Assembly: GCA_030539295.1 (NCBI GenBank)
Contig: JAUNSJ010000004.1
Span: 120,589-184,588, forward strand
DNA from: Planctomycetia bacterium
Lineage (GTDB): Bacteria; Planctomycetota; Planctomycetia; Pirellulales; Thermoguttaceae
Direction: 5' to 3'
DNA length: 64,000 bases
The notes under the pieces: model-generated
The model's database searches: none
Told to the model about the DNA's origin: nothing
The model's input: the letters and a program-made list of their open reading frames with translations, nothing else
Shown here: piece by piece, positions 37,041 to 47,931 of the stretch
How positions within the stretch are numbered: position 1 is the first letter of the stretch
Layout of the letters: the number at the start of each line of letters is the position of its first letter
Made by a program: the position numbers and the translations under genes

Positions 37041-38053
37041 CAGTTGCACCCTTGACAATAGGTCCGCTCACCTTTTCAGTCCCGATTATCCAGGCACCGT
37101 TATCGGGTTATAGTGACGCGCCTATGCGGCGTCTGGCGCGGCGATTCGGAGCTTCGTTTGCCTTGTGTGAAGTCTTTCTTGACCAGTTTGTTATGAACGT
37201 ATCCAAACGGAGCAAAGCGAGACTGTATCTGGCCGTTCGTGATACGGACCATCCTTGCGGTGCCCAGCTTATGGGTTCTGACCCGGATGAATTTGTTCGT
37301 GCGGCGTTGCGATTATGTGAATTTGGATTTGATTTAATCGATTTGAATTTTGCTTGTCCTGTGCCGAAAGTTGTGGGTCGCTGTCGCGGAGGGCATCTTA
37401 TGGCGCACCCGGAGCATGCTTTGGCCATTGCGAAAAAAGTGCGCGACGCGTTACCGGCAAATATCCCCTTAACGGTCAAATTGCGTAAAGGGTTCGACGA
37501 GTCCCCGGTCAGCAGAATGCATTTTTTTGAATTACTTCATGGTCTGCTGGATTGTGGTGTATCCGCAATAACGCTGCACGGTCGCACGGTTCGTCAGCGT
37601 TATGAAGGACAGGCAGATTGGTCATTTGTGGCTGAAGTTAAGCAGTATCTGATAGAGGACGAATGTCGACCGGACTTTCCTCTTATTGGCAGTGGTGATT
37701 TGCTGAGCGCGGAAATATGCCGCCGGCGAATGGAAGAATCGGGCGTGAACGGTCTGGCTCTGGCGCGAGGTATAATCGGGAATCCGTGGCTCTTCCGCGA
37801 GGTAAATGCAATATTGACCGGTGAACCGCTGCCGTCGCCTCCGTCTCTTGACGAGCAGCGGGAAGTGCTGTTATGGCATTTCGACGAGGTGGCTGCGCTC
37901 TATGGCGAGAATCGCGCCGCAACGGTTATGCGAAAGTTTGCCGTTCGCTACGCCCAACGCCATCCTCAATACGAAGAACTGCGTCAGGCGTTTGTGGTTG
38001 TGAAAAACCGTGCCGGTTGGGAAAAGATTCTTTCCGACTTTTACGGCAAGTAA
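37037..38053 (+). CDS. dus: tRNA-dihydrouridine synthase
   Basis: The 338-residue protein has the Dus TIM-barrel motifs: IIQAPLSGYSDAPMRRLARR, CGAQLMGSDPDEFVRAA, DLNFACPVPKVVGRCRGGHL with the catalytic cysteine, and ITLHGRTVRQRYEGQADWSF, followed by IGSGDLLSAE and a small C-terminal helical domain. It reduces uridines in tRNA with FMN and NAD(P)H. It overlaps the upstream hydrolase gene by 4 bases and ends this plus-strand block, convergent with an oxidoreductase gene 23 bases away. The Dus subgroup (A, B or C) is not assigned. Confidence 0.93.
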   Translation: MTVAPLTIGPLTFSVPIIQAPLSGYSDAPMRRLARRFGASFALCEVFLDQFVMNVSKRSKARLYLAVRDTDHPCGAQLMGSDPDEFVRAALRLCEFGFDLIDLNFACPVPKVVGRCRGGHLMAHPEHALAIAKKVRDALPANIPLTVKLRKGFDESPVSRMHFFELLHGLLDCGVSAITLHGRTVRQRYEGQADWSFVAEVKQYLIEDECRPDFPLIGSGDLLSAEICRRRMEESGVNGLALARGIIGNPWLFREVNAILTGEPLPSPPSLDEQREVLLWHFDEVAALYGENRAATVMRKFAVRYAQRHPQYEELRQAFVVVKNRAGWEKILSDFYGK

Positions 38054-38076
38054 ACTTATCTTTCACAAAAGTGCAA

Positions 38077-39423
38077 TTAGGGGTGTACCCAGGGTTCCCG
38101 ATAGGGACGAGCCAGTAATGAGTTTGCCTCGTCGTCGTTCTTGACGGTTTGCGAGACGGGGTCCCATTCGAGAGTACGGTGCAGGTCGAGTGCCATATTG
38201 CCTAAAATGCAACTTATTGACGATATCATACCTTCTTCAATATCGGAGACCGGACGCGTGCGGTCGGCCATGCAATGCAAAAGGTTTTTCATGTGATTTC
38301 GAACGGCGGCACTAACATGACGTTCGAGTCCCGGCTCCGTTTTGTCTTCCGGATATCGCTCGTATTCATAAGTAACGTCGGCAGAGACAGTTTCCTTCCC
38401 GTATTCATGGAAATCGTAGCCGAAGACGCCGGCCTTGAGAATTCCCTTTTCCCCATAGAGCGTGGCGCCCCAGGGATATTTCGGGTCAGAGACTTCGCTC
38501 CAGGTTCGATGATTCCAGATAATTTGTAAATCATCGTAGTCGAAGACCACTGTTTGCGTATCCGGTGTATTGCCGATACTCTCTTTTTTAAGATAGATAC
38601 CGCCGGTTGAAGAGACGCGTCGAGGCCAGGCGAGTCCGAGAAACCAGCGTGTCATATCGAACATGTGAACGCCCATATCGCCGAGTGTGCCGTTGCCGTA
38701 TTCTTTAAACATGCGCCAGCCACCACGTCGCTTTTGGGGATAGTAAGGTCGCATCGGGGCCGGCCCAGTCCACAGGTCATAGTCAAAATCTGCGGGCGGC
38801 TCACACGGAGGCGTCGTCGTTTGACCGGGCCCGCCATAATAACTGAAAATTTCAACATGTCCGACTTTGCCGAGTGCCCCGGAATCAATAAAGCGTTCTT
38901 TTGCCTCAATGAGGTGCGGCGTACTGCGACGCTGTAAACCGACCTGAACAACGCGCTGATTTGCACGCGCGGCGGTCAGCATGGCCTTACATTCCGCGAC
39001 ATCGACGGCAATGGGTTTTTGCACATAGACGTCGGCTCCGCTTTCGACCGCGGCAATCATTTGAAGTGCATGCCAATGGTCAGGCGTATCAATCAAGACG
39101 AGGTCCAGGTCTTTTTCCGCCAGCATATCACGATAGTCGTGAAATTTGCGTGGCTCGCGATGCGACTCTTGGCGAGAGGCAACGATCTGACATGCTTCGT
39201 CCAGTGTGGGTTGATCAACGTCACACAGGGAAACAACTTCAACCGGGGCTACTTGAATCAGACGAAGAACGTCGATCTTGCCATACCAGCCTGGGCCAAT
39301 AACGCCGACGCGAAGTTTTCGGTCGGCAAGAGAATCGTCGTAACTCACAGCCCCGCGAACCATGCCGGTTGTCACACTGCCAAGGCCAAGAGCACTCCAT
39401 TTAAGAAAGTCGCGTCGTTTCAT
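38077..39423 (-). CDS. Gfo/Idh/MocA family oxidoreductase with twin-arginine leader
   Basis: The 448-residue protein starts with a twin-arginine signal, MKRRDFLKWSALGLGSVTTG. The Rossmann domain follows (VGVIGPGWYGKIDVLRLIQV, VVSLCDVDQPTLDEA, DLVLIDTPDHWHALQMIAAV, EKPIAVD-like QKPIAVDVAECKAM) and then the substrate domain (FKEYGNGTLGDMGVHMFDMT). It is probably exported folded with bound NAD(P). The family acts on sugars or inositols, and planctomycetes carry many exported members of unknown substrate. It is the last gene of the minus-strand block beginning at 47558. Confidence 0.9.
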   Translation of the reverse strand: MKRRDFLKWSALGLGSVTTGMVRGAVSYDDSLADRKLRVGVIGPGWYGKIDVLRLIQVAPVEVVSLCDVDQPTLDEACQIVASRQESHREPRKFHDYRDMLAEKDLDLVLIDTPDHWHALQMIAAVESGADVYVQKPIAVDVAECKAMLTAARANQRVVQVGLQRRSTPHLIEAKERFIDSGALGKVGHVEIFSYYGGPGQTTTPPCEPPADFDYDLWTGPAPMRPYYPQKRRGGWRMFKEYGNGTLGDMGVHMFDMTRWFLGLAWPRRVSSTGGIYLKKESIGNTPDTQTVVFDYDDLQIIWNHRTWSEVSDPKYPWGATLYGEKGILKAGVFGYDFHEYGKETVSADVTYEYERYPEDKTEPGLERHVSAAVRNHMKNLLHCMADRTRPVSDIEEGMISSISCILGNMALDLHRTLEWDPVSQTVKNDDEANSLLARPYREPWVHP

Positions 39424-39505
39424 GATCGTTCCTTATCTGTCAATACGGGAAACCTGAAAACACATTCATTGCTACGATACAAAGATGTGAACAGAATTAA
39501 TTCTT

Positions 39506-40072
39506 TTAACGTGCAATATTGCGAAAATAATTTTCCAGAATATTGCGATACTGCTGCGGAAAACGTTGGTCGATTTTTTGCATAACGGATTCCCTCTTTT
39601 CTGAAGGCAGTCCGCCCCATTCGCCTTGAGTTTGCCGCTTGGTGAGTACCTCACCGGCGCTGCCGCCTTGTTGCGGCGCCTGGCGTGGTTTTCCGGTCCC
39701 CGGCGAAAGGACCGCCGTCTCCTCCTGAACGGTTACCGGCTGCGATTGCGAATTTTTTGTTTTCTTGCCCGATTCGCTTTCGTCCTGCGATTCTCCGGAT
39801 TCACTCTGCTCTTGAGCGGAATCCGATGCTTCCGATTCTTCTCCGTTCTGCTCTTCCTGCTCCCTCTGTTGCTGTTCTTTCGATTCCTGAATAAGCGACT
39901 CCAGAAGTGAGACAATAGTATCGCCCTGCTGTCGAACGGAGTCGCCGGACTGCCCTGCTGCAAGCTGCTGCGCGTACTGCGTCATGAGTTCACGCGTTTG
40001 CGACAGTGTCTCCGAAGCCACAATACAGGGCGAGGTCAGGAGTAAAACGAGCAGAGCGAACAGCGGTCTCAT
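39506..40072 (-). CDS. Secreted Gln/Glu/Ser-rich protein of unknown function
   Basis: The 188-residue protein has a signal peptide (LFALLVLLLTSPCIVASETL), a helical stretch LLESLIQESKEQQQREQEEQ, then a Ser/Glu/Gln-rich disordered middle and a more conserved end: GEWGGLPSEKRESVMQKIDQ, then RFPQQYRNILENYFRNIA. This end resembles short C-terminal motifs seen in planctomycete secreted proteins encoded near vWA/Bat-type genes, but no such genes are here. Its ATG overlaps the hydF stop by 4 bases (ATGA), so the two are translationally coupled. Function unknown. Confidence 0.7.
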   Translation of the reverse strand: MRPLFALLVLLLTSPCIVASETLSQTRELMTQYAQQLAAGQSGDSVRQQGDTIVSLLESLIQESKEQQQREQEEQNGEESEASDSAQEQSESGESQDESESGKKTKNSQSQPVTVQEETAVLSPGTGKPRQAPQQGGSAGEVLTKRQTQGEWGGLPSEKRESVMQKIDQRFPQQYRNILENYFRNIAR

Positions 40073-41343
40073 GTTTGACTCCTTTCAAAAATTTGCATAG
40101 CCCGGTCGAGAATACCGTGGAGCCAGGCAATAGCCAATCCGTAATTCGTCATGGGAATACCCAGTGCCTGACAGCGTGCGAGCTTGGTGAGAATTTCCTT
40201 GCGATTGGTCATGCAGGCCCCGCAATGAATAACGAGGTCCCATGAGGCAAGTTCGTCGTCATCGGGAAAATCATGTCCGTGTACATGTCCAATTTCAATT
40301 TCCGAACCCAGTTCACGCCGTAGCCAGTTCGGTATTTTACAGGTTCCAATATCGTCGGCAATCGGATGATGCGAGCAGGATTCAGCAATGAGAATGCGAG
40401 CGTTTTTTTTGAGGGTCGCCAGAGAGCGGGCGCCGCGTGCCATAGCGAGCAGGTCGCCTTTCTGCCGTGCGAAGAGAATGGAGAAGGAGGTGAGCGGAAT
40501 CTCGTTGGGGACAATTTCGTCAACACTTTTAAAGACTTGAGAATCGGTGACGACCAGGGCAGGGGGCGTTGCGCATCGGGCAAGAGCTGCGGCCAGCTGT
40601 GTCTCCTGGACGACCAAAGTCATCTGGTGACCATCGAGCAAATCGCGAATGGTTTGAACTTGCGGAAGGATGAGACGCCCTTTGGGAGCCTCTTTATCAA
40701 TCGGGACAACGAGAACGACAAGTTCATTTGTCGGAATGAGGTCGGAAACGACATGCGGGTCCGCGAGAAAATCCTCCGGTACGATTCGAACGAGTGCCTC
40801 TTTAACTCGCGATAGGGAGCGGTTGTCCGCTCCGGTCGATTCCGGATTCCGATTCAGGCCGGAAGTCACAACCCAAGGAATTTGCAATTTTGTGAATCGC
40901 TCAAGCAGTTCCTCTGGTGGTACTGCCAGGTCGCCCTTATTCAAAACAACGAGCACAGGAATATTGCGTTTTGATAATTCGCGAATGATGTGGTCCTCTA
41001 CGCTGTCCCACGGTTTGTCGAGGGTAAGATCAACGACGAGCAGGCCGATTTCCGTTCGGTCAAAAATCTGAACTGTTTTTTCAATTCGGAGCTGGCCGAG
41101 CGACCCTTCGTCGTCGATTCCGGCTGTGTCGATAAAGAGGACAGGGCCGATGGGCAGGAGCTCCATGGGCTTTTCGACCGGGTCGGTGGTCGTCCCGGCA
41201 CTGTCCGAAACGATTGAGGTATGCTGACGCGTGAGTGCGTTAAGCAGAGAGGATTTACCTGCATTGCGGCGACCGAAGATACCCAAATGAAGGCGTAAAC
41301 CTTTTGGCGTTGCCAAGGGCCGTGTCGTAATACTCTCTGTCAT
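40069..41343 (-). CDS. hydF: [FeFe]-hydrogenase maturation GTPase HydF
   Basis: The 424-residue protein has an N-terminal GTPase domain with GIFGRRNAGKSSLLNALTRQ, DTAGIDDEG and NKGD, a middle dimerisation domain and a C-terminal cluster-binding domain. The cluster motif C-x-H (C323, H325) followed after 47 residues by HCGAC (H373, C374, C377) is the HydF signature. HydF is the scaffold on which the H-cluster subcluster is built before transfer to [FeFe]-hydrogenase; HydE and HydG would be needed elsewhere. AAGGAATG precedes the start. It sits in an operon-like block with pyrG, uvrA and ndk and is coupled to a secreted protein gene downstream. It implies fermentative hydrogen metabolism. Confidence 0.95.
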   Translation of the reverse strand: MTESITTRPLATPKGLRLHLGIFGRRNAGKSSLLNALTRQHTSIVSDSAGTTTDPVEKPMELLPIGPVLFIDTAGIDDEGSLGQLRIEKTVQIFDRTEIGLLVVDLTLDKPWDSVEDHIIRELSKRNIPVLVVLNKGDLAVPPEELLERFTKLQIPWVVTSGLNRNPESTGADNRSLSRVKEALVRIVPEDFLADPHVVSDLIPTNELVVLVVPIDKEAPKGRLILPQVQTIRDLLDGHQMTLVVQETQLAAALARCATPPALVVTDSQVFKSVDEIVPNEIPLTSFSILFARQKGDLLAMARGARSLATLKKNARILIAESCSHHPIADDIGTCKIPNWLRRELGSEIEIGHVHGHDFPDDDELASWDLVIHCGACMTNRKEILTKLARCQALGIPMTNYGLAIAWLHGILDRAMQIFERSQT

Positions 41344-41361
41344 AACACATTCCTTTTTTGC

Positions 41362-41781
41362 TTATTTATCCACAAATTCAGGAAAAAAGAATTTTATTTC
41401 GCGCGCAGCGGCTTCGGGAGAATCGGATGCATGCACGAGGTTTTCACGAAAACTTTGTGTAAAGTCACCGCGAATTGTTCCGGGTGCCGCTTTAGCGCCG
41501 TCGGTTACACCGAGCATGGCGCGACAAACAGCGACCGTATCGCGACCTTCGAGAACCAACGCGACGAGTGGACCACGGCACATATAATCGCGTATCTCGG
41601 GGAAAAAATCACGGTCGGCCAAATGACTATAGTGCACTTTAGCCATATCCGGCGTCATGTGCATCAGTTGCATGGCAGCGATTTTATAACGGCGTTCCTC
41701 GAAGCGGGTCAGAATACGGCCGACCAAAGCACGTTCAAGTGCGTCCGGCTTGAGCAAAATTAAAGTTTTTTCATTTTCCAC
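41362..41781 (-). CDS. ndk: Nucleoside diphosphate kinase
   Basis: The 139-residue protein matches Ndk along its length: EKTLILLKPDALERALVGRI, MCRGPLVALVLEGRDTV, GDFTQSFRENLVHASDSPEA with the phosphorylated histidine H117, and a normal C-terminus. It balances nucleoside triphosphates using ATP. The start is GTG at 41781, 9 bases after the uvrA stop; no ATG fits the conserved beginning. It lies in the pyrG-uvrA-ndk-hydF block, so nucleotide supply and repair genes are grouped. Confidence 0.95.
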   Translation of the reverse strand: MENEKTLILLKPDALERALVGRILTRFEERRYKIAAMQLMHMTPDMAKVHYSHLADRDFFPEIRDYMCRGPLVALVLEGRDTVAVCRAMLGVTDGAKAAPGTIRGDFTQSFRENLVHASDSPEAAAREIKFFFPEFVDK

Positions 41782-41790
41782 GGTAGTATG

Positions 41791-44772
41791 TCATCCTTCC
41801 TGAATTTGTGGCAGAACTTCTTTTAGGTAGCGCCCCGTATGATTGTCGGCTAGCGCGGCGATTTCTTCCGGGGTACCACAGGCCGTTATAAACCCGCCGT
41901 CGCGCCCACCTTCCGGCCCAAGGTCGATAATCCAGTCGGCCGTTTTCATAACGTCCAGATTGTGCTCAATAACAATAACCGTATTGCCGAGCGAAACGAG
42001 ATGGGTGAGTATATCAAGCAGTTTTCGTATATCGTTTGTGTGCAGTCCGCAAGTTGGTTCATCGAGAACGTAAAGCGTGTTGCCCGATTCCACGCGTGAG
42101 AGTTCAGTCGCGAGCTTTATGCGTTGGGCCTCGCCGCCGGATAACGTGGTCGACGATTGCCCTAACGTTAAATAGCCAAGCCCAACTTTTTTGAAACAGT
42201 CCAGAACGCGGAGCACGCTGGGATAATTTTCAAAAAAGACAGCGGCTTCGTCGATGGTCATATCGAGAACGTCTGCGATGGATTTGTCTTTGTACTTTAT
42301 GGAAAGGGTCAGATGATTGAATCGTTTGCCTTCACAAACGGGACAAACGGCGTACATATCGGGCAAGAAGTGCATTTCTATTTTTCGCACGCCTTGACCT
42401 TGACATTCCTCACAGCGTCCCCCGACCACGTTGAAACTGAATCGGCCCGCCTTGTAGCCGCGGCGTTTCGCATCCCGGGAATTGGCAAACACCTTGCGTA
42501 TTTCATCGAACAGACCGGAATACGTCGCCGGGTTACTGCGCGGGGAGCGACCGATTGGCGTCTGGTCAATCTGGACGAGTTTTTCTATGCGACTGACGCC
42601 CCGAAGACTTGTGTGCGGGCCTGCCTTGACCGAGGAACCCCACAGACGACGCATAATGGCCGGGACCAATGTCTTGTTAATCAGTGAACTTTTTCCGGAG
42701 CCGCTTACCCCGGTTACGCAAACGAGAGTGCCGAGCGGAAACGAAGCGCATACGCCTTGCAAATTATTTGTTGTTACACCGTCGATTACCAGCATGCGAG
42801 ACTTCACAATGCGTCGCCGCTTTTGAGGGACCGGAATACTCTCGCGCCCGCCGAGGTAACGTCCGGTAAGCGATTCACCCAAGGCAGCTATGTCTTCGGG
42901 TGTCCCTTCAGCCAGAATGCGACCACCTTCGCGACCGGCGCCGGGGCCAATATCGACGAGCCAGTCGGCACTGCGCATAATCGTTTCGTCATGTTCAACG
43001 CAGAGAACGGTATTGCCCCGTCTTTGAAGATTGCGCATAGCGTCAATGAGCCGGTTATTGTCACGCGGATGCAGGCCGGTTGAAGGTTCATCGAGAATAT
43101 AACAGACGCCGACCAGTCCACTTCCGAGACTGGTTGCCAACCGAACGCGCTGATATTCACCGCCGGAAAGGGAATCCGCACTCCGGTCGAGCGTCAGATA
43201 GTGAAGTCCAATCTGGTTCATGAATTCGAGACGTTCTATTATTTGCACGATGATCGGTCGGGCAATAGCCATCTGCTCCGGTTCCAGCTCAAGAGAGTGG
43301 AACCAGTCGAGGGCGTCGCGCGCGGTCATGGCGGTAACCTCGTGAATCTTGCGTCCTGCGACCGTAACGGTGCGTGACTCCGGACGGATTCGTGCCCCGC
43401 CGCAATGTCGACAGACCACATCATTTCGAAACGCGGCAAGAATCTCTTTAACTTTTCCGTTTCGAGTTGTCGAGTACATGTTTTCAAGAAAGGGAATAAA
43501 ACCAATAAAGTTGTAGGGTTCCGTTTCCTTCAGGTCCGGTTCGGTATCCGTTTTCTCCTCGGCTTTACCTGCCAGGGCGAGATTTGCCAGGAGTGCTGTC
43601 GTTTCTTCATATTGCGCAGCCGACCCATACAGGAACAAATCGCGAAGAGTCTCGGGACAATCGCAGTACGGCGATTGTTCGTCGATATGCCAGTCTTTCA
43701 AAAAATTTGTAACCAGTTCACGGCACGTCTTACGATAGGTGCCAGGCAGTGCACGCAAAGGAGAAATAACGCCTTCGGTGAAACTAAGAGTTGGGTCGGG
43801 GATGACGAGCGCCGGGTCGACCGCTTCCGACCGGCCAAGCCCCTGACATTCTGTGCAAACGCCATACGGACTGTTAAAGCTGAACGTACGCGGCTCCAGC
43901 TCCATGTAGTTGACCTTACAACGAGGACAGCAATATTGAGTACTGTAGATAACATCGCGCCAGACACTTCGGGTCGTTCCTTCCGAGGTGACCTGACGTT
44001 CCTTTTCGTAGAGACAATCGACGAGGCCTTCCCCGTGATTCAGTGCCAGCTTGAGAGATTCGAACAGGCGGGTGCGTACGCCGTCTTTGAGGACGAGCCG
44101 GTCGACTACGATTTCTATATTGTGGTATTTTTGCGGGTCGAGCTCGGGCGCCTGGGCAATTTCGACGAGGGTACCGTCGACGCGTGCACGCACGAATCCC
44201 TGCTTAAGCATGCGACGGAAAACTTCCTGATGCTGACCTTTGTGTCCTCGAACGACCGGGGCCAGGAGCATGAGCCGGACTCCTTCCGGTAATTGCAGAA
44301 TTTCATCGAGGATCTGTTCCGGAGTCTGCTGACGTATCGGGCGTCCGCAACGGTAGCAATGAGCAAGTCCGACCCGAGCGTACAGCAGACGCAAAAAATC
44401 GTAGACTTCTGTTACGGTCGCGACCGTACTGCGCGGATTCTGCGAATTATTGCGCTGGTCGATTGCCACCGTTGGCTGGAGACCTTTAATCGAATCGACG
44501 TCCGGTCGTTCCAGCTGATGCAGGAATTGTCGCGAATATACGGAAAGGCTTTCTATATACTGACGTTGTCCCTCGGCATAGATCGTATCGAATGCGAGCG
44601 AACTTTTTCCACTACCACTGGGACCGGTGATAACCGTAAAGCGATTCCAGGGCAAGGTTAGTGAGACATTGCGAAGGTTGTGTACGCGTGCACCAGTAAT
44701 TTCAACAGGGGCGTGGTCCGAATCAAAGATTCGGTCGGCCGCCAACTTTTTCGTATAACGCACTTGATTCAT
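41791..44772 (-). CDS. uvrA: Excinuclease ABC subunit A
   Basis: The 993-residue protein has both ABC modules of UvrA: first Walker [21 protein letters not shown] near residue 50, signature [20 protein letters not shown] with Walker [16 protein letters not shown], then second Walker [18 protein letters not shown], zinc-binding cysteines ([17 protein letters not shown] with CPVCEGKRF) and signature [18 protein letters not shown]. UvrA finds DNA lesions with UvrB. It is about 50 residues longer than E. coli UvrA. Its ATG overlaps the pyrG stop by 4 bases. Confidence 0.97.
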   Translation of the reverse strand: MNQVRYTKKLAADRIFDSDHAPVEITGARVHNLRNVSLTLPWNRFTVITGPSGSGKSSLAFDTIYAEGQRQYIESLSVYSRQFLHQLERPDVDSIKGLQPTVAIDQRNNSQNPRSTVATVTEVYDFLRLLYARVGLAHCYRCGRPIRQQTPEQILDEILQLPEGVRLMLLAPVVRGHKGQHQEVFRRMLKQGFVRARVDGTLVEIAQAPELDPQKYHNIEIVVDRLVLKDGVRTRLFESLKLALNHGEGLVDCLYEKERQVTSEGTTRSVWRDVIYSTQYCCPRCKVNYMELEPRTFSFNSPYGVCTECQGLGRSEAVDPALVIPDPTLSFTEGVISPLRALPGTYRKTCRELVTNFLKDWHIDEQSPYCDCPETLRDLFLYGSAAQYEETTALLANLALAGKAEEKTDTEPDLKETEPYNFIGFIPFLENMYSTTRNGKVKEILAAFRNDVVCRHCGGARIRPESRTVTVAGRKIHEVTAMTARDALDWFHSLELEPEQMAIARPIIVQIIERLEFMNQIGLHYLTLDRSADSLSGGEYQRVRLATSLGSGLVGVCYILDEPSTGLHPRDNNRLIDAMRNLQRRGNTVLCVEHDETIMRSADWLVDIGPGAGREGGRILAEGTPEDIAALGESLTGRYLGGRESIPVPQKRRRIVKSRMLVIDGVTTNNLQGVCASFPLGTLVCVTGVSGSGKSSLINKTLVPAIMRRLWGSSVKAGPHTSLRGVSRIEKLVQIDQTPIGRSPRSNPATYSGLFDEIRKVFANSRDAKRRGYKAGRFSFNVVGGRCEECQGQGVRKIEMHFLPDMYAVCPVCEGKRFNHLTLSIKYKDKSIADVLDMTIDEAAVFFENYPSVLRVLDCFKKVGLGYLTLGQSSTTLSGGEAQRIKLATELSRVESGNTLYVLDEPTCGLHTNDIRKLLDILTHLVSLGNTVIVIEHNLDVMKTADWIIDLGPEGGRDGGFITACGTPEEIAALADNHTGRYLKEVLPQIQEG

Positions 44773-46382
44773 TTGTTCTTGTTCTTGTGTTCAATAGCCG
44801 CCTTGACGAAACCGCGGAACAGCGGATGCGGATGGGTCAACTGCGACTTGAATTCCGGATGATATTGAACCGCGATAAACCACGGATGATTGTCGAGTTC
44901 AACGACTTCGACCAGCTTGCCGTCGGGACTGGTTCCGGCAATGGTCAGACCGCCTTTGACGAAATCGTCACGATAACGATAATTGAATTCATAGCGATGC
45001 CGATGCCGTTCAGCGATCCCGGTCGTACCATAAGCTTCAGCGGCCTTGGAGCCGGCGACGAGAGTCGTCGGTTGCGAGCCGAGACGCATTGTGCCGCCCA
45101 GGTCAACGATGGACCGCTGCTCGTCCATAAGACAAATAACCGGGAACTCCGTGTCCTTATCGAATTCGGTTGAGTTGGCATCTTTCAAACCCAGGACGTG
45201 GCGCCCATATTCAATAACCGCACATTGCATACCGAGGCAAATACCAAAAAATGGTATCTTGTTCTCGCGTGCGATTTGCGCGGCGACGATCTTGCCTTCT
45301 ATGCCGCGCTCGCCGAAGCCGCCGGGGAGAAGAATACCGTCCACCTTCTGGAGCGATTGACGCGTTTCTTCGCGGTTCATGTCTTCACTTTGGATACGAA
45401 GAACGCGAACTGACGCGTGATGAGCAACGCCCCCGTGCGCGAGTGCTTCGTAAATCGACTTATAGGCATCCTTATGCTTTGCGTACTTGCCAACGACGGC
45501 AATCGTGACTTCATGTTCCGGATGTCGCAACCGCTTAAGAATTTCCTGCCAGCCGGACAGGTCCGGCGTCTTGGCCTGGGCGAGGCCGAGCCTTTTGACA
45601 ATAATATCGTCGAGCTTGTGTTCAACGAGAGTCAGAGGAACTTCGTAGATGGAGAAATCGGCGTCGAGTTCTTCAATCACGCAATCGCTCTGCACGTTAC
45701 AAAATAAAGCAATTTTAGCGCATTCATCCTGGGTGAGCGGCTGCTCTGTCCGACAGACAACGATATCGGGCTGGATACCGATCTGACGAAGTTGGCCGAC
45801 GCTGTGCTGGGTCGGTTTGGTTTTCAGCTCGCGTGCCGCTTTTAAGAACGGGACAAGAGTCAGATGAATGTAGAGGCAATTCTCCTTGCCGATGTCCAGC
45901 GAATACTGTCGAATGGCTTCCAGAAAAGGAAGACTTTCAATGTCGCCTACAGTGCCACCGATTTCCGTTATGATGACGTCGACGTCCGGAGCGCGAAGTC
46001 GGGATATGCATTGCTTGATTTCATTGGTGATGTGTGGGATGACCTGAACTGTTTGGCCCAGATACCCGCCGTGACGCTCCTTCTCAATGACCCGCTGGTA
46101 GATCTGTCCGGTCGTCCAGTTACTGTCGCGCGAAAGCGGACTGCGGGTAAATCGCTCGTAATGTCCCAAATCCAGGTCCGTTTCGCTCCCGTCGTCCAGA
46201 ACGTAAACCTCGCCATGCTGGTACGGACTCATTGTGCCCGGGTCGACATTAATATAGGGGTCCAGTTTCTGCATACGCACAGAAAGCCCGCGACTTTCAA
46301 GGAGCATTCCAATCGAGGCGCTCGTAAGCCCCTTACCCAACGAACTGACCACGCCACCTGTAACAAATATATGTTTCGTCAT
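44769..46382 (-). CDS. pyrG: CTP synthase
   Basis: The 537-residue protein has the synthetase domain ([60 protein letters not shown]) and the glutamine amidotransferase domain ([33 protein letters not shown] with the nucleophile cysteine, and the C-terminal [14 protein letters not shown]). It makes CTP from UTP and glutamine. The start at 46382 is set by the conserved [10 protein letters not shown]; the frame could run 38 codons upstream without homology. It overlaps uvrA by 4 bases. Confidence 0.97.
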   Translation of the reverse strand: MTKHIFVTGGVVSSLGKGLTSASIGMLLESRGLSVRMQKLDPYINVDPGTMSPYQHGEVYVLDDGSETDLDLGHYERFTRSPLSRDSNWTTGQIYQRVIEKERHGGYLGQTVQVIPHITNEIKQCISRLRAPDVDVIITEIGGTVGDIESLPFLEAIRQYSLDIGKENCLYIHLTLVPFLKAARELKTKPTQHSVGQLRQIGIQPDIVVCRTEQPLTQDECAKIALFCNVQSDCVIEELDADFSIYEVPLTLVEHKLDDIIVKRLGLAQAKTPDLSGWQEILKRLRHPEHEVTIAVVGKYAKHKDAYKSIYEALAHGGVAHHASVRVLRIQSEDMNREETRQSLQKVDGILLPGGFGERGIEGKIVAAQIARENKIPFFGICLGMQCAVIEYGRHVLGLKDANSTEFDKDTEFPVICLMDEQRSIVDLGGTMRLGSQPTTLVAGSKAAEAYGTTGIAERHRHRYEFNYRYRDDFVKGGLTIAGTSPDGKLVEVVELDNHPWFIAVQYHPEFKSQLTHPHPLFRGFVKAAIEHKNKNK

Positions 46383-46511
46383 TAATACACGCAACTCGCA
46401 AACTTTGTTCAACTTTCGGGAAACAGGCCACGTTCGCTTCGTTTCCCTTTTCGTTTCAACCACGTCCACCAGCGAAATAAGTCCACCGGCGGACACCTCT
46501 TATGCTTTTCC

Positions 46512-47558
46512 CTACTGATTCAAAGAGACAATTTTACCTGTCTTGGCCGATTCATAAACGGCGCAAATGACCTCGACACTGCGTCGGCCCTCATAGCCGT
46601 CGATTTGAGGCTTCCGCCGTTCGGTAATCGCGGCCATAACGTCGGCGAACTGCTTGGCATGGGCATGGTGACCAATCGCGGCGGGGTCGGCGGCACCACC
46701 GCCTCCGGACATCCGACCGGCCATCGTTGCCCGAATGGCGTCGTCTTCCGGGTCCGCAACGGCGAAGTCCCACTTCACAATATCTTCCTCCTCAATGACA
46801 GCCGACCCGGTTGAACCATGAAGTTCAATCCGCTTAAGGTATCCGGGCCATGCGGCGGTTGTCGCTTCCAGAGTTCCGAACGCACCACTTTTGAATCGCA
46901 AAGTGGCAATAGCGACGTCTTCCACTTCAATTCGTTCGTGCGCGAGCAGGCCGGTCATGGCGCTGACTTCGGCGACCGGTCCCATCAGCCAGAGGAGCAG
47001 ATCGACGCTGTGGATGGCCTGATTCATTAAGGCGCCCCCGCCGTCAAGTTCCCACGTGCCACGCCACTTACCGCTATCATAATACTCCTGTGTACGAAAC
47101 CATTTAACGATGGAGTCACCCAGAGTCAGCTTGCCGAAGCGACCTTTCTCGACCGCACTCTTGAGCTGGACACTCGACTGATGGAACCGACTGGGAAATA
47201 TTGTTGAGAGCGTGACTCCGGCTTTTTCGCACGCACTTATGATGCGGTCGCAGCGCTGCGGTGTTATTTCCAGCGGTTTTTCCACAATCACATTTTTCCC
47301 AGCCTCGGCGGCCGCTATTGCCGGGTCGGCATGGGCACCGCTGGGCGTACCTATCGTGACAATTTCCACGTCCTTATCGGCTAAAAAATCGGACAGCGAA
47401 TGGTATGCCCGGCAGCCATATTCCGTCGCGATTCGGTCCGCAGACGCTGGAACCATATCGAAACAAGCGACCAGTCGACCGCCTGCCTCCTGAATTGCCT
47501 TGGCGTGAAAATTCGCGATCATTCCGCATCCAATGATTCCAAACCCCATTTGTCCCAT
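46512..47558 (-). CDS. Gfo/Idh/MocA family oxidoreductase (cytoplasmic)
   Basis: The 348-residue protein has no signal peptide and begins MGQMGFGIIGCGMIANFHAK with the dinucleotide-binding glycines, then DKDVEIVTIGTPSGAHADPA and VIVEKPLEITPQRCDRIISA, the family EKP motif. The C-terminal domain includes KLTLGDSIVKWFRTQEYYDS and GGGALMNQAIHSVDLLLWLM. It probably oxidises a sugar, inositol or amino sugar with NAD(P); the substrate is not known. It is the first gene of the minus-strand block, 129 bases upstream of pyrG, and is divergent from the TPR gene. Confidence 0.9.
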   Translation of the reverse strand: MGQMGFGIIGCGMIANFHAKAIQEAGGRLVACFDMVPASADRIATEYGCRAYHSLSDFLADKDVEIVTIGTPSGAHADPAIAAAEAGKNVIVEKPLEITPQRCDRIISACEKAGVTLSTIFPSRFHQSSVQLKSAVEKGRFGKLTLGDSIVKWFRTQEYYDSGKWRGTWELDGGGALMNQAIHSVDLLLWLMGPVAEVSAMTGLLAHERIEVEDVAIATLRFKSGAFGTLEATTAAWPGYLKRIELHGSTGSAVIEEEDIVKWDFAVADPEDDAIRATMAGRMSGGGGAADPAAIGHHAHAKQFADVMAAITERRKPQIDGYEGRRSVEVICAVYESAKTGKIVSLNQ

Positions 47559-47931
47559 TGATGGTCCCTTTCAAGTTGTCTTATCGGTCTAACATTTCTA
47601 TGTCAAGCTGACGCCTTATTTTCTATTATACCCCAAACGAGAAAAAACAATACTACCCGGCCATAAACTTTTTCCCATTTTTCCTTCGATTTGGGTGGAT
47701 CTGCGGCCAAAAGCCTCCCTTGCCACCCGTTAGACTGTTAAAATCCGTAAAATATATGCTATTTCGCAAAAAAAGAGTCACGTTTTCTCTCGTGAAACTT
47801 GAAAGAATGGGATTTTCAGGTTATAATACAAAGTGGAGTATACCAGAATGGGTATGCGTGTGTCCGGGCAGTTTTTGTCCGAAAAGTTAATTATGTTTCA
47901 CAATATGACCCCTGTGCGTCAGGAGACCATG
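47559..47931. other. Divergent intergenic region with promoters on both strands
   Basis: These 373 bases hold the strong plus-strand promoter at 47799-47827. On the minus strand a perfect TATAAT (complement at 47625-47630) lies about 70 bases before the oxidoreductase ATG, without a good -35 box at standard spacing; alternatively a perfect TTGACA (complement at 47601-47606) lies closer, with a poor -10 (TAAGAC). Neither minus-strand choice is convincing. The middle (47640-47790) shows no coding signal. Confidence 0.45.
47799..47827 (+). promoter_or_regulatory. Strong sigma-70-type promoter before the TPR gene
   Basis: TTGAAA (47799-47804) and a perfect TATAAT (47822-47827) are 17 bases apart. 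The start point near 47834 leaves about 98 bases of leader before the ATG at 47932, which argues against the longer in-frame starts upstream. Confidence 0.75.
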
